Positions 26,634-35,186 of a stretch of 64,000 nucleotides of DNA are shown piece by piece. The notes under the pieces were generated by a model. The model did no database searches, had not been told where the DNA came from, and saw only the letters and a list, made by a program, of their open reading frames with translations. The position numbers and the translations under genes were made by a program. The DNA is taken from contig NZ_CP011542.1 of assembly GCF_001020985.1 (NCBI RefSeq), positions 682,001-746,000 of the forward strand. Reading direction: 5' to 3'. Source of the stretch: Corynebacterium mustelae. GTDB taxonomy: Bacteria > Actinomycetota > Actinomycetes > Mycobacteriales > Mycobacteriaceae. Positions within the stretch are counted from its first letter, which is position 1. Each line of letters opens with the position of its first letter.

Positions 26634-27059
26634 TTATTGTTCGAGTGCCAATAGACGGATGTTCTCTGGCTTGGGGATGGGGATGGCAAATGCGCGTAAA
26701 TAATTGGCTGCGATAACGTGGTCTTGTGAGATCACTGCGTCGGTGATTGGGTTGATGACGGGGGAGGCAAACAACCACTGCACCTCGCCATCTCGGTCGG
26801 CGAAATACACAACACCATCGCTTCCCCACGACCCTTCTCCGCAATAAACAATTCCCTGATAAGACTCTAGTTTTGGTGTCGCCCAGTAATGCCCCACCCG
26901 ATCCGTGAAGTCCATGGCATCAATGGTTGTGGTTTCCGCCAGGGTTAATTGATTCTGGTGGAAATCATCCGCGAAAACATAGACAGTGCCATCGGCGACA
27001 TACATTGCGGTTGCGATGGGAAATTTCTCTTCCGCCACCAGCTTGTTCAAAATCGTCAC
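26634..27059 (-). CDS. Small uncharacterised protein with beta-strand character
   Basis: 141 residues from a GTG start. The sequence alternates short strands and turns (TAMYVADGTVYVFADD, GIVYCGEGSWGSDGVVYFADRDGEVQWLF), resembling a fragment of a beta-propeller or immunity-type protein, but I recognise no family. There is no signal peptide and no obvious ribosome site. It stands alone between the repeat pair and the TetR gene. Could be a remnant of a longer gene. Confidence 0.5.
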   Translation of the reverse strand: MTILNKLVAEEKFPIATAMYVADGTVYVFADDFHQNQLTLAETTTIDAMDFTDRVGHYWATPKLESYQGIVYCGEGSWGSDGVVYFADRDGEVQWLFASPVINPITDAVISQDHVIAANYLRAFAIPIPKPENIRLLALEQ

Positions 27060-27163
27060 TTCGCTGATCGTAACAGATGGCGCGTGTGGAGAAGCGAGAA
27101 ACCTGCACCGCCATTATGGGTATAGGCTATGGGTTGTGAAGCTAAAAATAGGGAAGAAATATG

Positions 27164-27232
27164 GACGACATCTAGCGTCTGTGAATGTATTTATTGCCAA
27201 ATGGTCGATTTTGCTACCCGCTAGATGTCGTC
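27164..27232. repeat. Perfect 14-bp inverted repeat with a 41-base spacer
   Basis: GACGACATCTAGCG at 27164-27177 is the exact reverse complement of CGCTAGATGTCGTC at 27219-27232. It sits between the start of an unknown small gene and the stop of the TetR gene. It could be a hairpin terminator, an operator pair or the ends of a tiny mobile-element remnant; no T-run supports the first. Confidence 0.7.
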
Positions 27233-27307
27233 ATGCAAAATTTCTTATATGTTGTGAGGTTGCGGCTTAGGTGATTGTCATTCGGCTGCCACAGGCAATA
27301 GCCGCAA

Positions 27308-27949
27308 CTACGATTCCAGTTCGTTGGCAAGTCCGGTGATGATGAACTTCAGCTTCTTATCCAAAAACCCGCGATCGGCCCACCCTTCATCTGGTTTAAA
27401 TACGGCATCGTCGCTGGTGCGGGCGAAGATTGTATCCAATTCGCGTTGACCAGAATCGTTGACGTTGCGCATAGCGGAAACACCGATGTGGGTAGTAATC
27501 ACAGTGTCTCCGATGAAATCAATGGCAAAAGCCGCACTCTCCTGGGGCAACCCGGCTGCGGTGAGAAACTCAACGAAACGCTTGAGATGGTCTTCCATAT
27601 GGATGACGGCGCTGGGGTGTCGCAGAATAGTCAGTGACAAACCGGGATAACGCTCATACACAGACCAACAACGATCTGCCCACAGAAGCAAGGCTTCCTG
27701 CCAGGATAAATCAGGATCGAAGGCGGCGGCGATTTCTGCCGCAGCACGACTTAAACACGCGTGAACCAGTTCGTCGCGGCTGTCAAAGATTCGATACACC
27801 GCCGATGTTGCCACGGAAAGCTGCCGGGCAACCTGGGCAAGGGTGAAATCCGCGATGCCCACGGCAAATGCTGCATCAACAACATCGGCTTTACTGAACT
27901 TCGGTTTAGGGCCAGTTTTGCGACCGCCACGTGCTGCAATCATAACCAT
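27308..27949 (-). CDS. TetR family transcriptional regulator
   Basis: 213 residues. The N-terminal DNA-binding domain is TetR-like: KADVVDAAFAVGIADFTLAQVARQLSVATSAVYRIFDSRDELVHACL (about residues 20-65), with the recognition helix in SVATSAVYRIF. The C-terminal helical ligand domain is of the TetR_C type. The start overlaps the preceding ABC transporter stop as TAATG, so it is the last gene of a three-gene operon and probably controls the transporters or senses their substrate. It is preceded by a short basic segment (AARGGRKTGPKPK). Confidence 0.88.
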   Translation of the reverse strand: MVMIAARGGRKTGPKPKFSKADVVDAAFAVGIADFTLAQVARQLSVATSAVYRIFDSRDELVHACLSRAAAEIAAAFDPDLSWQEALLLWADRCWSVYERYPGLSLTILRHPSAVIHMEDHLKRFVEFLTAAGLPQESAAFAIDFIGDTVITTHIGVSAMRNVNDSGQRELDTIFARTSDDAVFKPDEGWADRGFLDKKLKFIITGLANELES

Positions 27950-29700
27950 TAGGTTAATTGCCAACCTTGCGCTTCGGCACGTTTATCCCAAAAGGCGCGG
28001 TAGGTTCCGTTGCGATTAAAGAGCTCATCGTGGGTACCGATGTCCTCCACACTTCCGTCAGCACGCATTGAAATGATGCAATCCGCCTTCCGAATGGTAT
28101 CGAGTTTATGCGCGATGACCAGAATGGTTGCAGTTTCCCGTAGCTTTTCGACGGCCGCCACAACGTTCGCCTCGTTCTCTGGATCAAGCGCGCTGGTGGC
28201 TTCGTCGAAAAGCACAATGGGTGCGTTCTTGAGCAGGGCCCGGGCGATTGCAACCCGTTGGCGTTCCCCGCCGCTTAATGCTTTACCGCCTTCCCCGACA
28301 CGGGTATTCCAGCCGTGAGGGAGTCGAGCAACGATTTCGGTCACGCCAGCTAGCTGGGCAGCGGCGGTAATCTCTGTATCAGTGGCGTCCGGGCGGCCGA
28401 TGCGAATGTTTTCGATAAGGGTGTCGTCGAAAAGATAGACATCCTGAAATACCATCGACAATTGATTCATGAGATCTGCGGTCCTAAGCTCACGCACATC
28501 CACCCCGCCGACTTTGACTGCGCCGGAATCAACCTCATAAAACCGACTAATCAAGCGCGCTACTGTGGTCTTACCACAGCCGGATGGGCCAACCAGCGCC
28601 ACCATGCTGCGCGGAGCAACCGTGAAGTTTAAGTTACGGACAACTGGTTTATCGAGGGTGTAACCAAAACTGACGTCGGCAAATTCAATGCTGCCGGGGG
28701 AAGTAAACGGCTGTGAATCGTGTGGTTCTGGCAACGGCTGCGCTGTAAGCACTTCATTGATGGACTCCAAATAAGGCCGCCGCGTCTCCAGCCCCACGGA
28801 CGCTTCAGTAAGAAACATCAGCACTTGGGCATACCGTAGCGCCAAGCCTATATAAGCGATGGCGACAATCGGATCGATAGCGCCCGTTATCGCCAGTTGC
28901 GCTGCGACGACAATCAGCGAAATCACCACGATTTGGGACAACGTGCCGCCAACCATATTTGCTGCCAGCTCAAACCACAGCTCCGTTTTCTTGGCCTTGC
29001 GCCACTTCGCATTAGCCGCCACAAGCGGCGGGTAGTTGGTGCTTTGACCGCAGGATCGAAGTGCGGCCTGACAATGGGTAAATTCCACAACCCGATTACT
29101 AAGTTCAATTTCGGTAGGCTCCGCGATGTGCTTGCCTTTTCGGCTCAACCTCGCAGAAATGGATAGCAAGATTAAATATAACGGAGTAGAAATAGCGAGA
29201 ATAAGACCAAGCCGGTAATCCCAGATCAAACTCAAGACCAAAATGGTGAAACTGAAGGCAATGCGGCTAATCATGGGCGCGAAAAGATGGGCGATTAGCT
29301 CTGCCGCAATCATTAACTCGGCAGATACCATCCTAGACAATTGACCCGCGATTGGGCGTTGGAACCAGCCAAGCGGCAACCGAGCAATCTGATCGCCGAT
29401 CTTGCGGTGGATATTTTGGATCATGTCCATGCCGGTGGCATAGCCCTGGCGGGTATAGAAATACCCGAAGATACCGGTAAAGATTGCGACTGCAATGCAC
29501 GAAAGTATCCAGCCTCGGATATCCAAGCCCCAGACTGATTCGCCAGTCGCAAGCGAGGTGATCGCGGGAATTAACAAGAATAATGAAATCGCCTCGGCAA
29601 TTCCCATCACAATACTCATCCAGATGGCGGTAGTGACCAGTGCCGGGCGAGAAAGCATATTCCGGCACATCGGAAGAAGTGAAAACAAAAGCGGTTTCAT
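27949..29700 (-). CDS. ABC transporter, fused permease/ATPase, second subunit (siderophore type, IrtB/YbtQ-like)
   Basis: 583 residues. An exporter-fold membrane domain with about six membrane segments (about 1-310) is followed by an ATPase domain: Walker A GPSGCGKTTVARL, signature LSGGERQRVAIARAL, Walker B IVLFDEATSALDP. It forms a heterodimer with the upstream gene; the stop of that gene and this start overlap or abut. I chose ATG 29700, with AAAAGGA upstream, over TTG 29709. Paired exporter-fold half transporters under DtxR/IdeR control commonly import Fe-siderophores (mycobacterial IrtAB, Yersinia YbtPQ). The substrate is inference. Confidence 0.85.
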   Translation of the reverse strand: MKPLLFSLLPMCRNMLSRPALVTTAIWMSIVMGIAEAISLFLLIPAITSLATGESVWGLDIRGWILSCIAVAIFTGIFGYFYTRQGYATGMDMIQNIHRKIGDQIARLPLGWFQRPIAGQLSRMVSAELMIAAELIAHLFAPMISRIAFSFTILVLSLIWDYRLGLILAISTPLYLILLSISARLSRKGKHIAEPTEIELSNRVVEFTHCQAALRSCGQSTNYPPLVAANAKWRKAKKTELWFELAANMVGGTLSQIVVISLIVVAAQLAITGAIDPIVAIAYIGLALRYAQVLMFLTEASVGLETRRPYLESINEVLTAQPLPEPHDSQPFTSPGSIEFADVSFGYTLDKPVVRNLNFTVAPRSMVALVGPSGCGKTTVARLISRFYEVDSGAVKVGGVDVRELRTADLMNQLSMVFQDVYLFDDTLIENIRIGRPDATDTEITAAAQLAGVTEIVARLPHGWNTRVGEGGKALSGGERQRVAIARALLKNAPIVLFDEATSALDPENEANVVAAVEKLRETATILVIAHKLDTIRKADCIISMRADGSVEDIGTHDELFNRNGTYRAFWDKRAEAQGWQLT

Positions 29701-29705
29701 AGCGA

Positions 29706-31544
29706 TCAATCCTTTTCCGGTCGGATATTAGGAAGGGAGTTTTGGACAGAGTGAGGTCGAGCGGCCATGAGTTGTTGGTACAAAGGTTGTTCTTTGAGAT
29801 CTGCGTGGCGACCGCAAGCGATTACTTTGCCAGTATCAAGAATGACAATCTGATCGACTCCAAGAATCGACTCAGGCCGGTGAGCTATGACCAGAACCGT
29901 GCGGCCAGTGACTAGCGTTGATAGCGCGGCTTGAATTTCGGCCTCCGATTCGGGATCCGCAAATGCGGTTGCCTCATCCAAAATCAGCACCGGGGCGTCG
30001 ATAAGCAAGGCACGTGCGATCGCGACTCGTTGCGCTTGCCCACCCGAGAAATTCGTTTCCGCCCCCACAATGGTGTCTAACCCGTTGGGCAGTGCTTTAA
30101 TCACATCCAGGATATGGGCGGCTCGAGCGGCCTCAATGATCTCTGTATCAGTGGCATTTGGTTTGCCAAGCGCAATATTATCCCGGACAGAGGTGGCAGT
30201 AAGTTGTGGGTCTTGTAGGACGAACGCAACCGTTTGGTAGAGCTGCTCCATCGGAAACGTACGAATGTCAACCCCACCCACCGTGATCGTACCGGAATCC
30301 GGATCATTGAAACGTGCAAGTAGCATAGCCAATGTTGATTTGCCGGATCCGGACGGCCCTACAAGGGCAGTAACCGAATTCTCGCGTAGCGTCATACTGA
30401 CACTGTCTGCGGCGCGAGTAAGACCATAGGAGAAACTCACATTGTCAAAGACCACTTCATTACTTATCGGGTGTACCGGCATATCACCATAGGCAAGAGA
30501 CGGTGTTTGCAGCGCGGCTGTCACCCGTAACGCGGCGGCTCCCGCAATCTGATAGGACCACACCATACCGGCAAGCACCTCTATGGAGGAGGGAACCATT
30601 AAACCAATCAACGTAGTGGCAAGTACCTCAATGGGGCTGACCCAGCCGACGGAAACCATCAAGGCGCCGCCACCAATGTTGATGGCTAACAGCACCGGAA
30701 TGGCGATGGCGGCATTTGCCATGGCAGAACCGCGTAATAAGGGAGTGACCCACTGCCCGTAGAACGTGCGGAAATCATTGGCGGCATCCTGGTAACGCTG
30801 GTGGGACTTACCCACTGTGCCAAAAGCCTTGACCACTGAAATCCCGGTAAAAAATTCCACCATTGTGGCGGAAACCCGTGCTAAATGTGCATCCATTTGG
30901 GCTGTTTTCTCGCCCATGCCTTGCATCATCCATACATTCGCAGCGCCGTAAAGCGGCAAAGCTGCTACAGTAAGTAAGCCCAGCCGCCAATCGATGGTGA
31001 AAGCATAAGCAACCAAAGCGATCGGGGTAACAATCGCCTGAGTGACGTCCACTGGTTGATGGGCGATAAGAGTATGGATTTGGGCGATATCGTCGTGTAA
31101 TGCTTTGCGTACTTTTCCAGCATTCGTTGTGCTAAACCATCCCAATGGCGCTTGCGCCAGCCGAGAAATAGTCAGTTGTCGAATAATCGCTGAGATCTTA
31201 ATGTCGGCAAAGTGAGTAACGCCCAATGCCAACCCAACAATGAATAACCTCAGGCAAAAAGCATTGATAAGAAGGAAAATGGCGCGCCACACGGCTGCGG
31301 AATCAATAGGGGTGTCCGTGAGGTAGGCGCTGTAGAGAATATCGCCTAGCTGTACCAATGCGACATAGGGTGCGATGGCGAGAATGCCTGCGATCACAGC
31401 CAGTACGCGTCCCAGCAATAACCGGCCACGTACTGGCTCTAGAAGCTGGTTGAGTGCCTTTTTCCCGGCAACTCTGGGGTTTTCCTGTGGCGGAGCTTTT
31501 TCATTGGTGACGTTGCTGACAAGCACTGAACCGTCGGAAGTCAT
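29706..31544 (-). CDS. ABC transporter, fused permease/ATPase, first subunit (siderophore type, IrtA/YbtP-like)
   Basis: 612 residues, exporter-fold membrane domain and ATPase. Walker A GPSGSGKSTLAML, signature FSGGQAQRVAIARAL, Walker B LILDEATAFADPE. The switch-region partner in the second subunit has the complementary motifs. ATG 31544 is preceded by AAGGAG 6 bases away; the GTG further up at 31583 is rejected. It is the first gene of the operon; 137 bases upstream of its start lies a 19-bp DtxR-type box (31681-31699), which predicts repression by iron. Confidence 0.86.
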   Translation of the reverse strand: MTSDGSVLVSNVTNEKAPPQENPRVAGKKALNQLLEPVRGRLLLGRVLAVIAGILAIAPYVALVQLGDILYSAYLTDTPIDSAAVWRAIFLLINAFCLRLFIVGLALGVTHFADIKISAIIRQLTISRLAQAPLGWFSTTNAGKVRKALHDDIAQIHTLIAHQPVDVTQAIVTPIALVAYAFTIDWRLGLLTVAALPLYGAANVWMMQGMGEKTAQMDAHLARVSATMVEFFTGISVVKAFGTVGKSHQRYQDAANDFRTFYGQWVTPLLRGSAMANAAIAIPVLLAINIGGGALMVSVGWVSPIEVLATTLIGLMVPSSIEVLAGMVWSYQIAGAAALRVTAALQTPSLAYGDMPVHPISNEVVFDNVSFSYGLTRAADSVSMTLRENSVTALVGPSGSGKSTLAMLLARFNDPDSGTITVGGVDIRTFPMEQLYQTVAFVLQDPQLTATSVRDNIALGKPNATDTEIIEAARAAHILDVIKALPNGLDTIVGAETNFSGGQAQRVAIARALLIDAPVLILDEATAFADPESEAEIQAALSTLVTGRTVLVIAHRPESILGVDQIVILDTGKVIACGRHADLKEQPLYQQLMAARPHSVQNSLPNIRPEKD

Positions 31545-32223
31545 ATTGTCTCCTTGAACGTACACGGGGGCGTTTCCTGCCATCCCGCTAAGCGCTGGCG
31601 ATCACGGTGCCAACTAAGGCTGTGACTGCGTTTCTTGCTGGGAATCAAAGGATGCGAGAATCCCACTTTTACGTCTTAAATTAGGGTTGCTTAACTTAAT
31701 TGTGAAACAAGTTTAGTATTAATGTTCAACCCGGGATTAGTCAAGGGGTAGAAAATGGTTGTGCGATAACTGCTGATGGGTAGGCATGACCTAATGGAAA
31801 CCGGGCGGCTGATATATGTCGCGGCAGCTTCATGTGGTGCGTATCGATCGTGGAAGTAGTTGCCGGGGTAGTGATGGGTTGATGTCCCGCTGATCGATGG
31901 GGGCGGTTGCGGGGGTGGGGATGCTGAAAAAATGGTAATAAAAGATTGTGTACTTGGCGTGTCGGTGATTGGTGGTGTGATTGGGCTGCCCAGGCTTAGT
32001 GGGTGGTAGGACCCAAAGGTTAACGTTGGATAATATTTATTGCTGGGCGGGAGCAGCGGGCTTTACGCAACGGTTATGCAAGCATTATGCAATTGAAAAC
32101 TCTTGTCGTTTGTAAGCTTGATTATTTCATGTATCCCATTTCAACGTCTGATGTCTGCCGTGGGTGCTAACGTTTTGCCCAGATAGTAACCGCCGTACAT
32201 TTCTTCAACATGAAAGGTGACCA
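31545..32223. other. Divergent intergenic region
   Basis: About 680 bases between the ABC operon (minus) and the SPFH operon (plus). It contains the DtxR-type box at 31681-31699 and no credible gene. The half nearer the SPFH gene is G/T-rich with no clear promoter by eye. Confidence 0.7.
31681..31699. promoter_or_regulatory. DtxR-type iron box upstream of the ABC operon
   Basis: TTAGGGTTGCTTAACTTAA matches 15 of 19 positions of the DtxR consensus palindrome TTAGGTTAGCCTAACCTAA, including both outer ends. DtxR-Fe2+ represses iron-uptake genes in corynebacteria. The site lies in the operon leader or promoter region, 137 bases upstream of the first ABC gene start, so operator function is inferred. 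Confidence 0.7.
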
Positions 32224-33273
32224 GTGGCTCTCCCGTGGATAGACATTATCGAGTGCGTTGACCCAGACCCCCAATTGGTGATGTGGCAATGGCCACCACA
32301 TCAAGGACAAATTAAAAAAGGCGCGCAAGTCATCGTTCGGGAAAATCAGGCAGCACTGATTCTGTCCCATGGTGTAGCTAGCGAAGTTTATGGCCCAGGT
32401 CGGCACACGCTCCCCAGCGAAAACGTTCCGATCTTAGACCAGCTCAAAGGCTGGAAATATGGCTTTGCCTCACCAAACATTTATGACGTGTTCTACATGG
32501 TCACGCGTCAGTTTGTTGACCTCAAGTGGGGCACCCCTGCACCCGTGATGATGGCTGATCCAAAGTTTGGTCAGGTACGTGTCCGGGCGTTTGGCTCCTA
32601 TAACGTTCGAATCAGCGATCCCGCTAAGTTCTTCCGGGAGTACGCTGGTTCTTTCCCTGTGCTAAGCGTGCGCGATATCGAGGTTCAACTACGCGATTAC
32701 ATTGCCGCTAAGTTCGGCGAAATCATGGCTACCTCAGGCATTAGCGTCATGGATTTTGCGGCAAACCTTAGCTCAGTAAACGCCCGGTTACAACCAGTAA
32801 TCGCACCGTATTTCGAGGATTTGGGTGTTTCAGTAACCCAGTTCACCATCGTCTCGGTTACATTGCCGGACGAAGTTAATGAATACTACGACAAAGTCAC
32901 CGGTATGAACATGATTGGTGACATGGATCGGTTCCAGCGGTTTAACACCGCACTCGCAACCGCCGATGCCCGCAACACGGTAGGTGCTGGCGCGCAGGAA
33001 GGTATCGCCATGGGGCTTTTAGTGGGGGAAATGAATACCCAAGCGGCCCAGGCACAAGCCCAAGCGCAATCACAATTGGCTCAGCTACAAGCCCAACAAG
33101 CTATGCAGGCTATGCAACAGCAGCCACCAGCTCAGCAACCACCGGCAGCCGCGCCTGCTGCGGCTACCGACCCGATGGAAAAACTCGCCAAACTCAAGAA
33201 GATGTTTGAAGCGGATCTTATTACCGAACAAGAATATGCCGCCAAGCGAGCTGCCATCTTAGAGGAGTTGTAA
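32224..33273 (+). CDS. SPFH/Band-7 domain protein with C-terminal SHOCT domain (YdjI-like)
   Basis: 349 residues. The N-terminal half (about 20-250) matches the B. subtilis YdjI type of SPFH protein: MWQWPPHQGQIKKGAQVIVRENQ, LKGWKYGFASPNIYDVFYMV, FVDLKWGTPAPVM, VRVRAFGSYNVRISDPAKFF. A Gln/Ala-rich disordered stretch follows (about 270-315), then a SHOCT domain (MEKLAKLKKMFEADLITEQEYAAKRAAILEEL in three parts). There is no membrane helix, so any membrane scaffolding is peripheral. In B. subtilis the ydj operon places YdjI beside a PspA homologue and a zinc-ribbon protein. GTG start 32224 with AAGGTGA upstream. First of a run of co-directional genes. Confidence 0.88.
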   Translation: MALPWIDIIECVDPDPQLVMWQWPPHQGQIKKGAQVIVRENQAALILSHGVASEVYGPGRHTLPSENVPILDQLKGWKYGFASPNIYDVFYMVTRQFVDLKWGTPAPVMMADPKFGQVRVRAFGSYNVRISDPAKFFREYAGSFPVLSVRDIEVQLRDYIAAKFGEIMATSGISVMDFAANLSSVNARLQPVIAPYFEDLGVSVTQFTIVSVTLPDEVNEYYDKVTGMNMIGDMDRFQRFNTALATADARNTVGAGAQEGIAMGLLVGEMNTQAAQAQAQAQSQLAQLQAQQAMQAMQQQPPAQQPPAAAPAAATDPMEKLAKLKKMFEADLITEQEYAAKRAAILEEL

Positions 33274-33276
33274 CAA

Positions 33277-33468
33277 GTGGCAAGTTCATTTGCGGAACGA
33301 TTGCGTAAGAAATCGCAGGAATCGAAGAAAACGTCAGTCGAGTTTGAAAAGGATACTGCCGGTGCAAAAGCGCGAATCTGCCCAGGATGTGGCGCAGGGC
33401 GCGCGCTGGATCACGGTGTCAAAGAATGCCGCTACTGTGGGTATGTATTCATTACAGCTGACATCTAA
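33277..33468 (+). CDS. Short zinc-ribbon protein
   Basis: 63 residues. A basic helix (SFAERLRKKSQESKK) precedes a four-cysteine zinc ribbon, CPGCGAG at about 43 and CRYCGYVF. It starts at GTG 33277, 3 bases after the SPFH stop, so it is co-translated. Zinc ribbons of this type mediate protein contacts in SPFH and PspA modules. Function otherwise unknown. Confidence 0.72.
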   Translation: MASSFAERLRKKSQESKKTSVEFEKDTAGAKARICPGCGAGRALDHGVKECRYCGYVFITADI

Positions 33469-33501
33469 TCCGCGACGGCTTTCATTATTCAAGGAGCTTT
33501 C

Positions 33502-34542
33502 ATGACCAGTGAACTACAAGAGATTCTCGCTCTGCGTGATCGTCTTGATGTGTTCTTGCCCAAGCTGAAGCAACGCTGCCAGGAATTCGGAGAGGATTCC
33601 AAAAAAGAAGCAGCAGAGATGCGGGCCGATCAAACCGATGAGGGCAAACAGTCTTTCGGGGTATTTACAGCCGCCGTGATCCGGCAGATCATGGCCGTGG
33701 GCACCAAAGCGGAGCGTACTTTTGCTCAGCACTTCGAAAAATTTGAGGACAGCGACAATGACGCGGTCTTTGCCGAATACAAACGAAGTTCGGATCGCGT
33801 AGATACGTTTTTAGAGTGGTTGGAAATCTACACGGACCACCTCTTTGATGATGGCTACGGTGAGGATTCTGAGCGCTTGTACCAGCAAGCACTACAGGAC
33901 TACGAACAGTTGAAAAACAGCTTCACCTGTTCCCAATGCGGCGCGCCGGTTCCCGTGGACAAGATGTACTACACCTCGCAGTACCTCACCTGTTTGGGAT
34001 GCGAAACTCAGACAACATTTACGCCAACAGAAGCAATGCAAATGTTGCCGCGGTTGGCTGAGGACTTGGCGGATTCCCGCACCAAGCACCTGGAAAAAGA
34101 ACTTGACGATCTAGCGCTCAAACACAACCTGTATCACGGGGAAATGCTGGTTCGCCATGTCAATTATCTGCTGGCTCAATACCGCGTGATGCATGAAATC
34201 TTGCCAGAATACGCTGAACAAAAGCGCCATCAGTTCATTACCAGTGCGGTGGTGGAAGCGACACAAAAGGCTCACACGGATCTCGAACCAGCGGGAACGT
34301 TGATCCCAGATGTTAGCTACGTCAATGTGATCGGCGGTTTCGGTGATGGTCTTATCCTGTTGCGTCAGGATAACGACACTTTGATTGCCGCTTTGCTGGA
34401 AGACATTGTGCGTGCATTGGCTCGCCCCGGTGACGGTTTGGCTGAGGCAGTGCTGGCGAATACCTACAACAATGAGGTGTGGGAACAGTACGCCGCCATT
34501 GCTCAGCAAAGTCCGCAGAGTGAAAAACACAACCCGCTTTAA
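33502..34542 (+). CDS. Uncharacterised protein with zinc ribbon and LEPAGT domain
   Basis: 346 residues. The first half is a helical, Lys/Glu-rich region. A zinc ribbon lies at about 148-180 (CSQCGAPVPVDKMYYTS, then CLGC). The C-terminal half is a domain shared with the next two genes: DLEPAGTLIPDVSYVNVIG, then FGDGLILLRQD, EDIVRALARPGDGLAEAV, WEQYAAIAQQSP. I do not recognise the family. ATG 33502 has AAGGAGC 5-6 bases upstream. The zinc ribbon suggests a subunit interaction with the preceding small protein. Confidence 0.75.
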   Translation: MTSELQEILALRDRLDVFLPKLKQRCQEFGEDSKKEAAEMRADQTDEGKQSFGVFTAAVIRQIMAVGTKAERTFAQHFEKFEDSDNDAVFAEYKRSSDRVDTFLEWLEIYTDHLFDDGYGEDSERLYQQALQDYEQLKNSFTCSQCGAPVPVDKMYYTSQYLTCLGCETQTTFTPTEAMQMLPRLAEDLADSRTKHLEKELDDLALKHNLYHGEMLVRHVNYLLAQYRVMHEILPEYAEQKRHQFITSAVVEATQKAHTDLEPAGTLIPDVSYVNVIGGFGDGLILLRQDNDTLIAALLEDIVRALARPGDGLAEAVLANTYNNEVWEQYAAIAQQSPQSEKHNPL

Positions 34543-34612
34543 AACCGCAGGTGCTCGTAGCTGTTTCGAGAGCACCCTGCACAGTATTTAACTTAAACAT
34601 TAAGGATTTTCC

Positions 34613-35155
34613 ATGCTCGAAAAACTTCTTTCCCTACTCGGAATCAATAAAACCCCAACGGTCAACCAGAACTCTACCCCTGAGGAAATTGAGAAAGTAT
34701 TCCAACAGCGCAGTGCGCATCGGGTGGAGGAACTCAACGAAGCTTTGGCCGATGAGGATACCCCAGTAGGGCACATTGCCAGCCTCATTCTAAATATCGA
34801 AATGATCCGCTACCGGGTCCTGCATGAGGCAAATCCGCAGGAAACCGAGGCGCGGCGTAACGAGCTCGCTAAAGAAATCGTTCAGAAAATACGCAAGGCG
34901 CCTCGCACCACGTTGGAACCAGCTGGTACCTATGAACCAGATGTAACGTATGTCAACATCATGGGTAACATGGGTGACGGTTTAATCATTTTGAAGAAAG
35001 AGCGCGACAAGGTGATGGTTCCGCTTTTAGAAGAGCTGGTCCGCGAATTTGGGCGTTCAGGGGATGGTTTGGCTGCAGCTATTCTTAACGGTACCTACGA
35101 TGAGGATTTGTGGGAAGAATACGCCGATAAGGCACAGGACAGCCCTGATTTCTAA
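34613..35155 (+). CDS. Uncharacterised LEPAGT domain protein (second paralogue)
   Basis: 180 residues. It begins with a helix (MLEKLLSLLGI) and continues with a region shared with the next gene (EKVFQQRSAHRVEELNEA, HIASLILNIEMIRYRVL). Then comes the shared domain: LEPAGTYEPDVTYVNIMG, GDGLIILKKERDK, EELVREFGRSGDGLAAAILNGTYD, WEEYADKAQDSP. It lacks the zinc ribbon. It starts 70 bases after the first paralogue. Function unknown. Confidence 0.75.
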   Translation: MLEKLLSLLGINKTPTVNQNSTPEEIEKVFQQRSAHRVEELNEALADEDTPVGHIASLILNIEMIRYRVLHEANPQETEARRNELAKEIVQKIRKAPRTTLEPAGTYEPDVTYVNIMGNMGDGLIILKKERDKVMVPLLEELVREFGRSGDGLAAAILNGTYDEDLWEEYADKAQDSPDF

Positions 35156-35186
35156 AACCTTATCGTTATAGAAAAGGCATTACAGA

